From positions 49,541,880-49,605,879 of the forward strand of contig CP141132.1 of assembly GCA_035236585.1 (NCBI GenBank): DNA of 64,000 bases. The letters run 5' to 3'. This DNA comes from Warburgia ugandensis. Taxonomy: Eukaryota; Streptophyta; Magnoliopsida; Canellales; Canellaceae. The translations under genes and the position numbers were made by a program. Position 1 is the first letter of the stretch. Each line of letters begins with the position of its first letter. A model generated the notes under the pieces. It saw nothing but the letters and a program-made list of their open reading frames with translations. It searched no databases and had not been told where the DNA came from. Positions 1-13,600 of this stretch are shown here, in pieces.

Positions 1-2874
1 AATGTCAACGGAAGGTAGGGGAAGAGCGAGGCTCTATTTGATAACCCTCTTAACCACTATGTTCATAATTCACTAGAATGACCATAGCTCAACCTTTCAT
101 AAGGTTCCTATAAGCATGTTTACCCTAAGTACTCTTTCTAATGGATTTTAATTAAGTCCATGAATATTTATAATGTCATTCATGGGGTTTATTATTCTTT
201 TCCTAGTTTGGGCCAAGGATTTGATAATCCTTATATTGTCTTACTAACTATAGCCCTTACTAATTAAGTCCACAGTACTCCATTCTTATTTGTGTCATGA
301 AACTCTACTTTCTCATTAGATTACATTTTTGATGTTTTATGCTCTTTATCTCATAACAAGTAGATCTACTAATAACATTTAACCATAAATGAATTATAAA
401 TTCAAAGCATAAAACTACATAATTTAACACTTAATGATAATGAGGCAAGGTACTTAAAATTACTCTAACATGATTTCCAACTAATATACCTTAATAACTC
501 AATTTAAACTAACATGGACTTAAGGTATAATCTCATACTATAGTATAAACTTATATGAAATTCTAGCATGGTCCTAAGTTAGAATGGCATGAAATCATAC
601 TAAAGTGCCCCTAAGATAATTAAATCTAGCACCTTATGATAACAATGAAATCACATATTATGCTAAAGTCTAAATGTTATACTAGCATGCTTTATAACAT
701 AATCATATTTAAAATACTATTATATAAAATGAAACTAATTACTTTAACATTTTTAGAAACCTTTACTTATGATCCAACCATTAGATCTTAGATCTTTTCC
801 TTTGATTAAGGGTATTAGTTATATTTAGGGGATTTTCTTTATTAAGGTCCAAAGATCATATTGATCCATTTTTTGTCATAATCCATCTATGATTTCTTGG
901 ATTTCATCATATCAACATTCATTTTATCTATCACAAGGATCTGATAACACTTGATCTCATTGATCAAGTGGGTCCCTTTGTATTTTTAGGGTTTTTCTAC
1001 CATAATGGGTAGATCCCTTAATATATCTCAGATATGTCCAAATAAACCATAGATATCACTTTATTTCAATATTATATCATTAGTAAAACATATTTTCAAG
1101 ATATGATCATCTCAGATCTTGAAGATCTAGGTAATTGGAAACTTGTTTCTTTAATACAGAAATTTTTACTAAATAGTATGTCCATTTTATCATTTCATTA
1201 GAAAATATAAGTTTCAAGATTTCCATAGCTTCTTTCCAATCTTAATTTGGAGTTCAGATGGCTCCGAAATGAGATATGGAAGTTCACAGTCCTTCTTAGG
1301 GCCTAGATTTGATCTGGGCCCAAAGGAAAGGATGGCCCAGATCATTCGAGCAAAAAATTGGTAGGATGGAATGCTCCAGCTCGTCGGGCGCATTTGTCGC
1401 AAAGGCAGGATGGAAGCGCCTGTCTGGGGCTTCCACAAACGCGGATGGGACGAGTGGGACACTCGTCGTCTGCGCACCCGTAAATGGGATGCTCGTCGGT
1501 CGCATTCGCTCTTCAGTTTGACGGACGTGCCGTAGTCCCGCTTGGGATGACGTCCCAAGCGCAGCGCGGGTGAAACATTTCTGCGTGCGCCATTTTCAAC
1601 GCTGCGTCACACGTGTGTCTTGGGCGCTGTTAGATCAGGAGATCGGACAGTCCATTTTGGACTATCCAATCAATCCTCTCTCAATTGAGGGACCAAACCT
1701 TCATGAAATTTAGTGAAAATTGTACCTTAGGGGTTTTGGACCCTTCTGGATCGATTGGTAAGGTCTGATTTTCCATTGGAGCCCTCTATAGGCTTGAATT
1801 GAAGGTGCTATTATTACTTTATTTTTACTTTTTTTATCATCAAAATAAATTACAGTAAAATAAAATTTTCATTAAACATAAGTAAACATGTATAGAAAAT
1901 ATTCCCACCTACCTAATTGGAGAAGAAACATTGTTTATGTGTCCAATTTAAAAGAAATGCCCTTTTGATGAAGATAGGCCCAAGATCCACTTTTCTTGCA
2001 AAAACCCCATTGTTTGAACCGTTGGATCTTGAAATTGCTTTGGGGGTTTTGTAGCTAAGGTATGGTGGGAAGTTTTGGCTGGTGGAATTGATGGTATTAG
2101 ATCTAGAACAGAGTGCCTAATTGATTTTAGGTCTCTTGTTCCAATCTAAAAAGAAAAAGAAATTGAAAAGAGAGATATCTCTTGGAAATTTTGGGTTTTT
2201 GGGGAGGGATCTAGGTCTAATTTTTCAGGGAGAGTGAAGAAAATTTTGTGGGAATTTTATGAGCATTTTTGGAGGATTTTTTGGGTTGTATTTATAGGCA
2301 TTTTGGTCTTCTTTCATGATTATAATATTTAATTTTTTATTATTAAATGGCATGAAAGTCTCCCATGCTCTATTTTTCTTCCCCAAGACCTGCTGGTGTT
2401 TGTTGAGCTATGAATTCATGTGAGCTGCTTATAAGATTCATTTTTGGGTCCCTTGTGAGCCCCATGTGGGCCCCACATGGTGTAAAAAGACTGTTTTGCC
2501 ATTTATGTATAAAATTTTGGGTTTTATTCCCATGATCTTGGATTTGAGTGTACTTAGTGGCGTTGGATTTGTATTTCTCAGTACATTCTAAATTTTGATG
2601 TCTCATATTTTGATTTTTGGGTAAATTTACTATTTTACCCTTTTTTCCAAGAAATGAAGAAACTTAAGGATTTTTCATCCGAATTCAGAATTTGTCGTGC
2701 TTACAGTCATTTTGAAGGGTTTACTAAGTTTAATTTCAATTTTACATGTCTTATTATTTAATTATAATTTTATAAAAAGTATATTCTAAATAACCCTAAT
2801 ATTTCAGCCCGAAATATATGAAACTCAAACTTTATTGATTTTCTCAATCAATTACAAAAATTGGAGTTATTACA
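1..2874 (-). mobile_element. Partial Ty3/gypsy LTR, left side cut by window edge
   Basis: The right border reads ATTGGAGTTATTACA, nearly identical to the ends of the two gypsy LTRs at 34,940 and 38,996 (ATTGAAGTCATTACA and ATTGGAGTCATTACA). I therefore read it as the start of a minus-strand LTR (TGTAATAACTCC). A GC-rich island at about 1,330-1,625 sits in AT-rich surroundings, as in the other gypsy LTRs here. No matching left border is visible, so the LTR may run past the window edge. The DNA just right of 2,874 is not a convincing polypurine tract, so it is a 5' LTR or a solo LTR. Short open frames on both strands in the GC island are chance frames. Confidence 0.5.
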
Positions 2875-3390
2875 CCATCAACATGTTCAATGCTCCTGCA
2901 TATCATTAAGCCTTACAGCTACACAATGAGCACATGTAGGGTCTACCTACTCAAGTGGACGTCGAGTGACTTTTCCCTTAATATTAAATCAAAACCTTGT
3001 AGGCCTTACAGCATGTCTGAGAGTGCTAGCCTTAAAAACTCAAATCAAGTGGTAAATCAATTCCCAAATCAAGTATAAATTGAAATGCAGAAAGGTTTGG
3101 GTTTTACACCATCTCATGCACAAGTGAGAATTTTCAAATGACTTCCATGCATAGTACCATGATTCACACATCATCAATAAGCATCCCAAGTCCTACAAGT
3201 AGTATATCATAGCCATTTTCCACATGTCCTCATTACATACATATAGTCATGAGCAAGAATAAAAAGAAAGAGCATGAATTTGAATATTACATGTTCCTCA
3301 CACTTTCATGTATAATCATCAATGAAAACAATTTGAAATTGGTTAATAAAGCCATACAATTCAAGTAACTATCACACCAATCACAAAAAT

Positions 3391-3907
3391 ACTTTTTGGC
3401 TGGTTCACATACATACATTGGTGTTCTTCAATTCATGCCATTTCCTAAGACTGCGTTAGAGGTTTGCTTTACCAAAATGCTCAAGCTAGTTACTAGATGT
3501 ATACATTTATTGGTTTGGAGGTAAAGGTAGTTTGGTGAAGGTTCCTTGTCTTTTCTATGCTAAGTGTTTTCATGTCTTCGCTTTAGAATATGTATTTTTT
3601 TTTTTTTTTAAGATGTTGCTGGTATCCTCATATATTTTTAATGATATTGCTTTTTTCATGTCTTCCTACTACTTGTTCTCCTGCCCCTCTCCATTACCCT
3701 CAATAATGTCCTACTTTTTGGTTGGTTCACATACATACATTGGTGTACTTCAATTCATGCCATTTCCTAAGAATGCGCTAGAGGTTTGTTTTACCAAAAT
3801 GCTCAAGCTAGTTACTAGAGGTATACATTAATTGGTTTGGAGGTTAAGGTAGTTTGGTGAAGGTTCTTTGTCTTTTCTATTATAAGTGTTTTTGTGTCTT
3901 TGTTATT
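3391..3907. repeat. Direct duplication, about 195-bp copies 322 bp apart
   Basis: Copy 1 (3,391-3,585) and copy 2 (3,713-3,907) share long near-identical stretches, including GGTTCACATACATACATTGG and GCTCAAGCTAGTTACTAGA. The differences are scattered substitutions. Poly-T runs lie downstream of both copies. I do not recognise an encoded domain. Confidence 0.85.
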
Positions 3908-5100
3908 TCACCCTATGACTCATGTTGCTTAAAAAACTATATGTTGGCAATCTATTTCCAAGTTTTTTTTTTTTTTCTTATGGCCTTGCATAAATCACAA
4001 AGGAAACATGTTCTAGGAATTAAATTTTTGTGTTGAATAATAGTTATTCATACTGCATTACATCCTCAAAACTTATGTGTTTTTGCACAAGTTTCCCATA
4101 AGCCATTTGCTTATGATGGTTTCCCCTTAAGACTATATCACTCTAGGTGTTCAAGTCCCCTATCCAAGAGTACACTACCTTGTTAAGCACAAGCATATCA
4201 CTTTAGTTATGATGTGTGAATTTCTACAGAAATATGTAGGTAGTAACTTTGAATTCATCAACATGATCCTATAGAAATAAGCCTCCAATTAACCCTTAAA
4301 AAGTCTGCACATGTTACCAACAACCCTCACCATTCTCCAACCACTAAAGGGAACAAAATGAATGCCTTAATAAGTAACTAAGGAAGTCAATTTTCTATAG
4401 AAATATATAGAAAATTGCAGTAGATACCAGTGCATTTCTCCTTGACCAATCCATGTCATTCAACCACTTGGATAAAGGAGATTCAACCATTTATAGATGC
4501 ATTCATGAGCAGGAAAAGGGAAACATAAAAGCTTATTCATCTAGTCTTTACCTGACTAATCGCAACCCAAATGCCATAAGGAAATATGTATCCATTTTCT
4601 TGCCTAACAAGCCAGGAATTCACGTCTAGTTCCAAAGATGTGTTCTAGCATATGTTTACCCAATAACTTCTCCAAATCATCATTCCTACACCTTACATCC
4701 ATTCCATTGAAGTTACATCAGTTATGAATCAATTCCCATTAAAATTTCTTCAGAGGAAAAATGCAAGATTACACCATATTATGCATAATACTAGAAATTG
4801 AGTTTTATCAATTGCCTAAAACATGGGAATTTAGAGCATGCATCACATATACATGTTTTAATGGCTTAAATCACTCAAGAGTAAATTCATAGAATGTATT
4901 CAAGAATAACCCAAGTGGGATTTCAATAACACCCAAGTATAACATGAAAAACTAAGATTTGCTGATGAACCCAAAACTAACATTTTCTAACATTATATAG
5001 TGAAGCTACTACCGTAATATCTTGAATCATTCAAGAATACATTTATATTAATTAAATAGAGATATTCCAAGTGTTATTTCAAGCAAAAATCCATATATCA

Positions 5101-5121
5101 TATATATATATATATATATAT
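5101..5121. repeat. (TA)n microsatellite
   Basis: An uninterrupted TA dinucleotide run of about 20 bp. Similar short TA runs occur at 8,139-8,159, 25,560-25,574, 40,819-40,840 and 59,794-59,815. Confidence 0.9.
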
Positions 5122-6589
5122 TAAAGCTGAGATTCACCGATTTAGCAAGAAATTAAGGATTTTAATATAAAACATCATACCTACTATTTTTGTAACATAA
5201 ACCATTTCATAATAAAATTTAATAAGTAATTAGAGAAGATCCATATGATATTTTAAAGCAAATATTATTGTATCATACATAGAGCTAGCAAAACTGGATT
5301 TTCTAATAACTAGGAATTAGAATTCCTTAGGGCATATCTTCTGATATGATACTTTGATGACTTGGATTATTTAATAGAAATCAAGTAGTAAATAATCAAA
5401 GATAATGCGTCTAGAATTCAAATGAAATTTAAGCATAACATGTATAGCTTAAGCAACTGAGATTCACAGAATAACTTAGAAAAGAAATCTGGTAACATAC
5501 CCTACATGCTACTAATTTGAAGGTTATAACAGTAGTATTTCTCCAAAATCCAACTTAAAACCCCTACCTCAACAATACCCTAAAGTGTCCCATGAATTTT
5601 CCTTAACTTGCAATCCTTTCCAGCACCAAAACAAAGGAGTTATGTAGCTAGAATTGAGCTCCACAACAAGGTGCATGCTCTTTCAGTAGTGGGGCATCCT
5701 CCTCCTTGTTTCAAACCCTCTTGAACCTTCAACAATTTCCTTCTTAGTTAATGTTAGAATCCTCCTTCAAGCTTCTCTATTTTTCCTAACTTTTGGGCAC
5801 CCAAAGTAGTCTAGTTTCAAGGGAGAAAATAACAGGTTCAATAGCCTACTACTTTTGCTATGTGCAGTTCTTGGGCTCCCACGACCAGCCATTATTCCTT
5901 GTCAAAAACCCTTCTTTTCTCCTTGTTATAGATTTAACCCAGCACCTATTTTACTCAAGCAATGACCTTTAAGATCAAAGAGTGCTGTGGGTTTTTCTCC
6001 AACATTAGCTTCATTGTTGGGCCGAAAATCAAGTTCATTCCAAGCTTGCAATGCTCCAATCTTCAATCCTCCTTTTAGCCTCCAAGCCTTCTACACATGG
6101 GGAAGAAGAGAGAAAACCCTATATTTTGGTTTAAGATGTCTTAATTTACAACTTATGGAAAATAACATGGGTTTTTAAGCATGTTAACCTAAATCCCCTT
6201 AAGTTCCACATGATCTTGGGCTGGTTTCTACCCTTGTTTAATTCAAGTTTGGCCTATTTCATTCACATTCTCTTCTCCTAAGACGATCTATTATACCCAT
6301 AACTCCTTGCCTTACTTTCCAATTCCTTGCAATCTTATCCCAGTCTAAATTTCAAAGTAATTTCTCCACCTAATTGATAAGTAAATGATCTCCTAAATGC
6401 ATTTGTCTAGGAGTTAGAACCAATTAACATGTTGAACCATTAAGAAGTTGAGGTGAAAAGAAGAGGGAAAAGTCAAAAAATTTCCTTCATTTTTTTTTGT
6501 TGTTGTAACTTTCATATATATTATTTGAGATTTAAATGGTCATTGGTATTAACTCATTTTTTAACTAAGTGCTGAAAATGGGATAGTGC

Positions 6590-7807
6590 TCATATTGTAT
6601 GGCACACTTTTGATCACTAAGATAGGATAAGCATTGTACCACATTGCAGTGTATACAGACAAATTATCATATGCAAGGAAGTTGCTTATTGTCCACAACA
6701 ATATAGCCTTTAGGGTGGACCACTCTTTCTTGCTTCAAAACCTATGTTCCATAATGTCTTAAGATCATGAACAAGGGTGCCAATTACATGTTACTGTCAT
6801 TCCCTAGTTGCTTGGGACCTAATATCAATATAGTTATCATTATGAACTTCCTCTTCATGCATAGAAACATTGGGATGTTGTAACAAACTGTTATAAAAAG
6901 TCTACATTTGTACCTATTGTTCATAGAACCATGAGGATTAATTTCATCTGTAAATATTATACATCCCAAATTAGGCCACAAGACGTCTACGAGCTTCTGC
7001 ACTAGGTTATCTATTGGATGGCATGAATAGCTATCATCACTCACTTTTCGACATGCCATACTAGTTTCTTCACTATTTTCTTAAGACAAAAATTCTTTTA
7101 AACCTTAGAATGTCCTTTATCTACTCAGTTGAATTCTTCTTCGACTCCCATCTTTACTATCCACAAGTTGGGTATGTAGTTTTATCCTTGTGCTCCTTCT
7201 TATACAGTACACCATGATTGTGACTAGCATGTATCTTCTCATACTTCAACCCCAGTGTTGCTAGGGTTTTCTTTGCTCCCATGTGGACCTCATCAGTTTG
7301 TTCTCCTTCGGTAGCATTTTACCCACCATTTTCAAAACTTCTATAAAACCTTGATCCAAAAAACCAAATCTTGATTTCACATTATGAAGTTCTACCACTA
7401 CAAACAACTTGGTACAATCTTTAAACCCAGGTTACAATAGTTCATCGGCTTCTTTAATGTACTATAGAATAGTTCAAGGTCGACTTGAAAGTCATAATAT
7501 GCATCATGAAATTGGCGCAACTATGCTGTCTGCAACACTTCTTACAGTGTCTTCACATCTTCCTGCCCTTGTCGAGGGTACATGCAGAAGTTCTTCTTCA
7601 TACCAAATCATGAGACAAAAGCTTTCATCAACTCCATTGAAGTAAAAATGTTCTCTCAACTCCCCTACAATTACCTTTTTAAGGTTTTCACATTTAAAGT
7701 ATGGACAATGTATGTGATTACGATCATCCTCTACCCTAGTACAAACTCTATGAACTTTTCTATTCCCTTCTTATATTCTTTTAATGTTCATGTTGCAGTC
7801 ATCTAAG
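6590..7807 (-). pseudogene. CACTA (En/Spm) tnp2-type transposase relic
   Basis: Reading leftward from 7,807, a transposase-associated N-terminal segment appears first (EYKKGIEKFIEFV), with a stop where the family has tryptophan. Next, at about 7,150-7,280, comes LGLKYEKIHASHNHGVLYKK and a CG..RWE piece matching the cysteine-containing region of tnp2. Then at 6,784-7,000 come DVLWPNLGC, NPHGSMNNRY, CMKRKF and ILGPKQLGNDSN, the Transposase_21 core. Finally LVHDLKTLWN and WTISNFLAYDNLS lie at 6,640-6,780. In autonomous CACTA elements this protein cuts the element ends. Here stops and frameshifts break it into short pieces, so it is inactive. Motif order is preserved and the direction fits a terminus at 8,597 upstream of the gene. 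Confidence 0.8.
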
Positions 7808-8284
7808 CATATTTATCCATTTTTTCAATAAAATGAAGCTCAGATGTGTGTGAAGACTTCTCATACATGAAAAGACTATTGAACTCAGGTTGGCATTTTA
7901 CTAAACACTAGATGTATGCAAATTATAAAATATTAAAAAACTAAATATACGCATAATGCACATTTGAAAAATTTTCAATTAACAATAAATATTGATACAA
8001 AACATGAAAGATCCTTTCACATGGAAAATTAACTTTAAGAAAGGAAATTTCTAACCACAATTATGTAAATTATACAAAACATGCATGAGACAAACAAGAA
8101 AACTACTTACCAACACTCAAAATGATATCGACCAAGAATATATATATATATATATATAATTCAAATTAGACAATGGTGATTTAGTTGAAGCTATCCAAAG
8201 CAAAAATGTATCAAAATAAGCTTCAAACTAGGTATAAATGAAGACAATTGAAAATAAAAAACCAAAGATAGTTGTATAAAGTCA

Positions 8285-8597
8285 TAAATATAAGAGAGTT
8301 TTTAAAGTCAGTTAGGAAAATCCAACTTTAAAAGTTGTACTTTTCAAGTTGGATAAGGAAAATTGAATTTAAAAGTTTTACTTTAAAAGTTAGTTTTTCT
8401 TTAAGCGACTTCTTAAACTCTTCCCGTGCAAAAAACTTCTTCACACCAAACTGAAGAAGGCCCTTTGAGAATAACCAACTTTCTAAGTATGATTTTACAG
8501 ATGTTTTTCTCAAACTGTCTTGGATTATTTTTATGAAAACAGTTGACTAAAAATTGTCTCCTTTTTGCCATCTTTAAAAGCCCCAATTTTAATAGTG
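8285..8597. mobile_element. CACTA element subterminal repeats and right terminus
   Basis: From 8,289 to about 8,400 the motif ACTTTAAAAGT and relatives recur in both orientations, as in CACTA subterminal regions where transposase binds. The block ends TTTAAAAGCC...TAATAGTG at 8,597. This matches position for position (about 19 of 25 bases) the terminus at 49,812-49,836. Terminal TAGTG is the complement of CACTA. TTT at 8,598-8,600 could be a 3-bp target duplication. I did not find the left end. The tnp2 relic starting at 7,807 on the minus strand reads away from this terminus. Confidence 0.6.
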
Positions 8598-8600
8598 TTT

Positions 8601-11600
8601 GTAGTTGCAACGCAAACGTGGCCTGATGAAACTGAAAGAAATTTGGAGTATCATACACCTCTTTCTTGGTGTGCTCATGTAATGTACAAAATCTATAATA
8701 ATGGTTAATTGGCAAACTAAGCACTGGACCAGTGATTGGATATTCTGATCTTGTGGACCACCTATAATCCAACTTATTAGTTTTAAAGTTACCATGGTTG
8801 AATTACCTATGATGTTAACAAAATCTTGGTAAGATAAGATCTTGAGGATTTCTCTTGGTACTCTTTTTATCAAGACACCAACCGGCTATATATGATCTGA
8901 GATGTTCGTATCCAATGCAATAAGCCAGGCAAATGGAATTTTCCAATGGAACCACGACTTCAATCACTATGGAGATCACATGTATACTGTACCAAAGCTG
9001 TTGACCAAGGATGCGCAGACCCAACCGATTCTTCCTGGCACTGCTGTGTGATATATGTACTGAAAGACCAACCAGTAGTCAAACAAATGGGTCTGAAGTT
9101 GTTAGCGTCATTTCTAAACGGAGAGGATTTAAGAATCAATTTAAGAAAGCACCCAGAAATGATGGTGTTTTTGTTCCGATGTAATTTGCTGAGGTGGAAT
9201 GTTTCATTTGGGCGTCACCTCATTATAATACAAGGAAGCATGCTAAATCCTATCCAAGCCGGGCCATCTATGATTGATGTGAAGTGCCCATCTGTTAGCA
9301 CCTATGTTGGATTTCCAATGGCACAAAAATCACGGCGAACCGATAATCCTAATTCAAATAAATACGTTTTAGTTCATTCAAAATTGATCATAGAAAAACC
9401 ACGTCAAAGTAGTAAATTCATATTCAATAACCAAAAACTAGTATTGACTTTTTTTTGTTAGAAATTCAAATTGGGGAGTATAAGATGGAGTGAGGGCATC
9501 ATTTGTAGGTCTTCTCTTTTCCGGCATTTAATTTGTCTTTTTTTTTGTAGATCGCAAGCATCGACTAGTCCAAGGTCTGCATTTGAGCTCGTTTTTATTG
9601 TTCCTTTTTTCTTGTATTCTATACGCATTACTCCGTTCTTCTGTTTCCTTCAGGCTTCTGTTTCTTTTCTTTAAGATTTGTTGGCCTCATTTTCTCGTTC
9701 GTATTCTAACTTTTTAATACAAATGACTTTGGACTGGAGTTGGGATAGGATTACAAAAGCTTCTTGACTTCGTCTTGCATTGCTTTTCCTGAGATTTCAT
9801 CCTTTTTGAGCTTAGACTCATACAAACCGGCTTACCTCTATGCCTATTCTGTTGTGACTAGTCAGTTACATCATGGAGATGACAAATAACAAAACCATTT
9901 TCCATTTGAACAGTGATCTGCTATACAGCTAATAACTGTAACCTTGCATTCAATGGTTGAATGAAGTGGGTGTGGTGATTCATACCTGGGGCCAGACGTA
10001 CCAAGGCTGTTCGATGAACACATTTGGCATCCATCTAACAGTGATCGGTTGCTTGATCATGCATTGAATTTCACAATTAAGTATGGCTTACTGTCGTTAG
10101 CATCTATGGTTACAAACAATGCCTGGAGAATTGTATGAAACAGAGTACGAGAAATTGTGTAAGCATCATAAGAAGCCAAAAATTTAAATCTGCAGTTTCC
10201 GCAAATGAGACGCCATGAAAAGAGTAGTTCATGATGCAACCGGTGTTAGAAAAAGGTAAATGTATGGGTAACAAAGAAGAAGAACCTATCAATTGGAAGT
10301 TTGCAATCCAAACTGCCGAGAATGTGCACCACAATGATGACATCACATAATCACCTAATTCTAACTCCATTAGATAGATGGATTATCTGTTGGAATTTGC
10401 TTTAAATTACATAATAAAGTCTTTTGAAAGGAATAAAACGTAAAAGAGTTTTAAGTTACAAAAGTTTTAATGCACTTCTTACATTATTCATGTGAAACAC
10501 TTAAGTTTTTCTTTTCAAATGAATTGAGTTTGAGGCTTAATGGCTCTTAATGGGATGTGTCTAAGCAAGCTATACAAGAGCTTCTTGAAACCTCACTCAA
10601 TGCAACTACTTATCTCTTTCTTTTTTTTCATGCTTTTGTAGATGCTACAAAGAGAAATTTTATGTGTAATCTAAAGAGAGAAAAGAGTCTTCATTTATTT
10701 AGATTTTCTTTTGTTATAATATTTTTATTTTTTATCAGTCTTTCTTGTCTTGGATCATCCATAATTAGTGAATTTCAAAAGTTAATGTGCTTTTTAGTTC
10801 CTATTAATTAGAGGGGAAAAAAAGTACTTTATTCTTTATCAAACAATACATGATCCCATATCTTTTGCCTATTAAGGTTATTGATCTAGAATGAATTTGT
10901 GTGTAAACTTGATATCTTGGGATTGAGATGAAGATTATATAAATTTTAAAGGCATTCTTAAGAGGACACAAAGTACTAATCTTGTGATAGCAAGCAAGTA
11001 GGGAGGTCCTTGGAAGTGATCAACTTCTTTCTCTTCTTCTTTTATATTTATTTTTTTAGATTTTGTTTCATAACAACTTATATTAAAATTAGAAAAGATA
11101 AGTTTGAGTTTGGCTTGGTTGAATTCTAGAGATAAAGGTGTCACTATTTCTTTGCACAGTTGGGAGGCTTCAACTAGCCTCATATTGTTGGATACACTAT
11201 TTCAAAATGTTGATAAAAATACTTGTCTCGCATGTTCATTGAAATCCTTGAACCTAAGCTAATTGAAGCTGCTTTTTGAAGTGCACCTCTAATCTATTCA
11301 AGGAACTAACTGAAAGTGAAAGAGAAGCACTTTTATCAACATTGAGTCTCAATTGTGAAGATCACAGTTTGAGACTCCTCAAGGGGGCGTGGGTGTGTGA
11401 GTGTGTGTCCACCACTAAAAAAAAGTGTACTTTTATCAACATTTTGAAAATTTATGCCCAACATCATCTAGAAAGTGCAAACTAATTCTCAATTGTTCAT
11501 GTGGTCATGTTTCTTTAGTTGAAGGTTTTCAAAATTTCTATAATATAAACAACGAATTAGAGACTCTATACCTATTCAATCTACTACATCATCTTGGACT

Positions 11601-13600
11601 AGAAAACTCATCACTAGATCATAGTGATGTGCGATTACATAGCATCGAAAGTCTATGAGCATTTTTGTCATTTAAGTGCATATAGCTACTGCTGAACCTT
11701 TCTAGTTGATGTCTGCAATTATCATTGCCCATTTTGGGGATCCACTTAGACATTTTCATATCTTTTTATGGAAGAAGAGGATGAGTACTGCTGCTAGCTA
11801 ATGCAACTAAATAGGAGCGTGTTGTAGTACCCACTTTTGCATGGTAGGCCCACCTTTTGTTGGTGAAACCCATTTATTTGACTTCATTGATCTCAATATC
11901 TTGCATTTCAAATGTCACCTTAATTCGATGATTCTAACGTGCTTTTTACCCATTCACTTATTATTATTATTATTGGAAGTAGCATTAAGATGAAAAAGAA
12001 AATAACATAAGTGTTAGCACATATGGTTGCTTGCATAGATATTTGATTGAACAAAAGGTCTATTCTACCCAACACTATTTTGGGGATACAAACACATGAA
12101 TGTCCTCTTGTGATTTACTCATTTTCTCAACATTCTATTAGCATTCCAGACAAGGAACCCTCCAGATTATCCTCCACACTGACAATAATTCTTTTAGGAA
12201 ACAAGGTTCTCAACTTATTTTTGAGCCTTTTGTCTTGAGGGTTAGAATTTTAGTCTTTGACATGAAAGTCATATCCAATCTATGTTCCAAAATTATAGAG
12301 TCAAGTGCTTTCTAAAAGGTAGGGAACCTTGCTCCTCCACTATTGTAATTTAAAATTTTCACGATTAACTAAAAAGGACTTACTAATCTTATCAATATTA
12401 GTCAAACTAAATTTAGAGAAAACTATGATATACTTAGAAATATTAGATATAATACCTCTACATTTAGCAGTTTCTAACCCCATAATTCACTTATACATCA
12501 TTAATTAGTGTATATTGCATATTTTGCAGGATTAGGGTACAACTGAAAAATGCTATTTTTAACAACAAAAACACAAAAAAAAGAGAGCACGACTATTGTC
12601 CAAGCAACATCATGAGCCTGTATGCCAAATATGAAGTTCGAGAGTTTAGAATGATAAGTGAGTGATATTATCAAAGTTAGAGTAGTCATAAACCTTAAGT
12701 GAAACATCGACCTTATTTGTACTAAAGAGGGTGTTCTTAGCAAAAGTGAAGGTGACAGGACTTCCCATGCATGCATGCAAGTATTCCACCACCTTGGGAA
12801 GCTTCAAAGAGAAATTCAGATCACATACAATGGATACAAATATATAAGAGCTTTTTCTCAAACAAAACAAGTAAGAGTCTAGGGCCCTGCATGTAGACTT
12901 ATTTCATTCTCTCTCTCCCCTACTCAACCAAAAGAAGGGACCATACTAATGGTTACATAATTTTCCCAAACAAGGTCTTATATTCCCTCTTCATTCCGTA
13001 TTTTCAAATAAGAGAAATAAGTAAGAAAGCAAGAGACAATAAAGGAGGTGAGGAGAGAGATAATTTATGAGGAACCTATGGCTTACATTCATCCTCGCCT
13101 TTGAAGTGTTCAATGACTAAGATCTATCTTTGTGTATGAATATCCTATATGATCAATGAGAACTCACTTGAGCAAGGATAACTAATGTGAAACAAGACTA
13201 CAAGGAAGACCATAACTTCATCCCATTGGTGCATATTTTTTTGGTGGGCTGCCCACCTAAATTTTATGAGAAAAGCATAAGGAGACATCCTCGTCTCCTT
13301 AAAGCTCATTGGCTGGAGATAAAAATGGTGGACTAGAGAAAAACAAAGAGGAGGCCTAGAATGTATAAGAAAATCTCAATGGAATCTAAGCAATTCACTT
13401 TAAGGCATACTGATCCAATAGTTGAGAATAAAAGAGCTACATAATATAATCTCTTGGATAAGGAAATTTCAAGTCAAAACTCAACCTAGCCATTATCACA
13501 CATTCTATACAAGGAGATTCAACATGTTCTACTAAGCACAAAGAAGGAGACGTCTTTTCCAAAAGAGCACTTCAACTTGATTTTTGTGATAAAGATGGAA
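8601..13600. other. Unassigned low-repeat DNA, no gene recognised
   Basis: No transposon protein is recognisable. The longest frame is 8,946-9,461 (+), 171 codons, unlike any family I know. It sits in a stretch (about 8,601-10,350) of more balanced base composition than its surroundings. A short minus frame at 12,646-12,870 is also unassigned. The rest (10,400-13,600) is AT-rich with scattered stops. A decayed host gene between 8.6 and 10.3 kb is possible but unproven. Confidence 0.4.

Larger units (their letters stand above)
2875..6589. other. Unassigned AT-rich DNA, no gene recognised
   Basis: I see no protein domain, RNA gene or clear element boundary. It holds a duplicated segment (3,391-3,585 and 3,713-3,907), a TA microsatellite at 5,101-5,121 and short poly-T runs. 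The stretch around 5,500-6,350 looks like LTR promoter DNA, but no termini could be defined. Open frames are below 100 codons and resemble nothing I know. Confidence 0.5.

Noticed and set aside
12646-12870. Minus-strand frame with LKLPKVVEYLHACMGSPV, considered as a retroelement integrase-linker domain
   Set aside because: The resemblance is short and does not continue on either side; not enough to name a family.
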